Of a stretch of 64,000 nt of DNA, positions 62,854 through 64,000 are shown piece after piece. This DNA comes from Porticoccus sp964276025. Its GTDB lineage: Bacteria; Pseudomonadota; Gammaproteobacteria; Pseudomonadales; Porticoccaceae. The stretch's first letter is position 1; each line of letters begins with the position of its first letter. Under the pieces are notes generated by a model. It was given only the letters and a program-made list of their open reading frames with translations, did not search any database and was not told the origin of the DNA. The stretch is taken from positions 337,508 through 401,507 of the forward strand of contig CAXYDD010000001.1 in assembly GCA_964276025.1 (NCBI GenBank). The letters are read 5' to 3'. The position numbers and the translations under genes are program-made.

Positions 62854-63543
62854 TCACGACTTTATATATTGTTTTGCTTCTTCCCAACCTATATTTGCCA
62901 CAACATCCAAAATTGACAAATGACTTTCAAAAGAATTTTGATTCATTTGTTCATAAGGTAGAGGATCATATTCTTGAAATATCAAATCAATAGACGTTTG
63001 CCCTAAAAAATTATCTTCTTGAAGGTATTCCATTGCTCCTATCGGTGATAGATAACAGTTTGCTTGTGATTTTTTCAAAATACTAATAAGTCGGGTTGTG
63101 CGCTTTCCTTCTAAACTCATTTTACTTGAAACAAATATCTCAGTATTCATTTCAAGTTTTTCTAAAATCCACAAAATTAAATGAATATTTAAATCAGCCA
63201 AGTGAGTTATCTTATCTTTTTCTATCTCTGAACAAATTTCTAACATATCAGAAGCAAATGGATGTTTACTGTATGTCTGTTGCAATATTTTTCTATGTTT
63301 TTTGCGCCAATGTTTAGTAACATCTATTTCTGTCTCTTTTATGGTTTGATTTAATTTATTACTTTTCACAGGAACAGTTAGCCAATGTGGCTTATGATTG
63401 ACCAACAGTCGGTTTCGATTGTGCCAAGAATTTTTTTGAAATTGAACATCATCTAAAAAAACAAAGACATCTGATTTTGCAATGAGATTAAAAAAGCCTG
63501 CCCATGGTACGTATGTGGGTTGCATAACAGAACAAGTTCTCAT
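62854..63543 (-). CDS. WbqC family protein
   Basis: CSVMQPTYVPWAGFFNLIAKSD and FLDDVQFQKNSWHNRNRLL are the WbqC signature, with LTVPVKSN after it. WbqC-like proteins occur in O-antigen and amino-sugar loci and have no fully established activity; a role in acyl/amide transfer to sugar amino groups has been proposed. 229 residues. It overlaps the stop of the formyltransferase by ATGA. Confidence 0.88.
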   Translation of the reverse strand: MRTCSVMQPTYVPWAGFFNLIAKSDVFVFLDDVQFQKNSWHNRNRLLVNHKPHWLTVPVKSNKLNQTIKETEIDVTKHWRKKHRKILQQTYSKHPFASDMLEICSEIEKDKITHLADLNIHLILWILEKLEMNTEIFVSSKMSLEGKRTTRLISILKKSQANCYLSPIGAMEYLQEDNFLGQTSIDLIFQEYDPLPYEQMNQNSFESHLSILDVVANIGWEEAKQYIKS

Positions 63544-64000
63544 TTGATTGCAACTAACACATCATCGCTACATTGGTATGTGTCATAACCATGAAAATAA
63601 GCATCAAAGGCCTTTTTATAGATATGACATCGAGTTCTATTTTTCCCTAATATATTTACACCACCATAAATCTTTTGTGATCTAAATAATGAAAATAATT
63701 GCTTTGATTGCATTTTACACGGATCTACATTTGCAAATACTTTGTCAATTCGATTCAAATAAATACCATCTTGGAGTTTTGTAAAATCGTTATTAGTCAG
63801 TTTTTCAATAGCTTTTGGGAACTCATCTATAAGTGCAGCTTCTATTTTCTTTTCAACGTTAGTTAAGTCATCAAAAAATAACCTTTCCACGAAGAATTTA
63901 TGTACTAAATAACCACAATCAATTTGTTCATCTATTTTATGTATTGTAATTCCTATTTTACTTTCGCCCTTAATCATTGCCCATGATATTGGATGCCTGC
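63540..64000 (-). CDS. Formyltransferase-like protein, 3' part
   Basis: The frame is open to the right edge and encodes HPISWAMIKGESKIGITIHK at the edge, typical of methionyl-tRNA/UDP-sugar formyltransferases: IDEQIDCGYLV follows. The catalytic Asn-His-Asp part lies partly beyond 64 kb. Members in polysaccharide loci formylate 4-amino sugars. The gene is partial, coupled to wbqC. Confidence 0.8.
   Translation of the reverse strand, partial: RHPISWAMIKGESKIGITIHKIDEQIDCGYLVHKFFVERLFFDDLTNVEKKIEAALIDEFPKAIEKLTNNDFTKLQDGIYLNRIDKVFANVDPCKMQSKQLFSLFRSQKIYGGVNILGKNRTRCHIYKKAFDAYFHGYDTYQCSDDVLVAIK

Overview
The window is low-GC, gene-dense DNA that looks like a chromosomal contig from a gammaproteobacterium, most likely marine or aquatic. 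The evidence is RfaH, Coq7, RsmE, queuosine genes, a TonB receptor, an inverse autotransporter barrel, LexA- and Fur-type boxes, and an O-antigen/capsule locus of the TviB/FnlABC/NodU/Pse type. Genus cannot be fixed from the sequence alone.

Left part (1-9.5 kb): the 3' end of an acyl-CoA synthetase gene is followed by an accessory patch. It holds the 3' half of a tRNA-Arg(CCU) gene, two ~197-bp direct repeats about 7.8 kb apart (1476 and 9237), and gene fragments (an H-NS N-terminus, a decayed AKE-repeat protein). It also carries sugar-type genes (MBL-fold protein, a frameshifted sialyltransferase-like gene, a GNAT-like gene), a Rap1a/Tai-like secreted protein, a secreted nuclease, and a Fur-box-controlled FTR1 iron permease with a His-rich periplasmic partner.

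Middle part (9.5-32.4 kb): intact core-like genes, many concerned with light, oxidative or membrane stress. These are a photolyase/cryptochrome behind a LexA box, Coq7, a MsrA-thioredoxin-MsrB fusion, a ZnuD-like zinc receptor with a His-rich partner, QueC/QueE, glutathione peroxidase, TlpA, lipocalin, and the conserved SDR-DUF3833-Cfa-DUF1365-FAD oxidase set. An inverse autotransporter barrel with a secreted neighbour, an SDR/DCC pair, a renalase-like oxidase, RsmE and a GST follow. I saw no frameshift in this part.

Right part (31.1-64 kb): a large surface-polysaccharide locus. TviB lies on the plus strand and the rest on the minus strand, ending at a terminator next to rfaH. From the 64-kb end inwards it encodes a formyltransferase, WbqC, a methyltransferase, a PhyH oxygenase, pseudaminic acid synthase PseI, a GNAT, a capsule-type glycosyltransferase, SpsF cytidylyltransferase (plus a dead partial copy), a NodU carbamoyltransferase, a SpsF-NeuB fusion and a GT2-cytidylyltransferase fusion. 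Next come a wrecked FkbH/ACP/AAC(3) acylation module, a second sialyltransferase-like gene, a broken DUF4910 peptidase-like gene, a deacetylase, a FemAB-like protein, a methyltransferase, a broken Wzy-type polymerase containing 45-bp repeats, an epimerase, two GT4 transferases, the UDP-L-FucNAc genes fnlA-fnlB-fnlC, a frameshifted wbuB and a WbpM-like dehydratase. The locus points to a glycan with L-FucNAc, a uronic acid and nonulosonic acid(s), with acyl, methyl and carbamoyl decorations.

Notable points: frameshifts concentrate at 42.8-51.5 kb, two genes in the locus appear to start at CTG, and two sialyltransferase-like paralogues lie 43 kb apart. I found no clearly new defence or mobile system. 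The best candidates for novelty are the fused nonulosonate enzymes, the repeat-bearing polymerase, the MsrA-Trx-MsrB domain order, and the orphan inverse autotransporter with its secreted neighbour.
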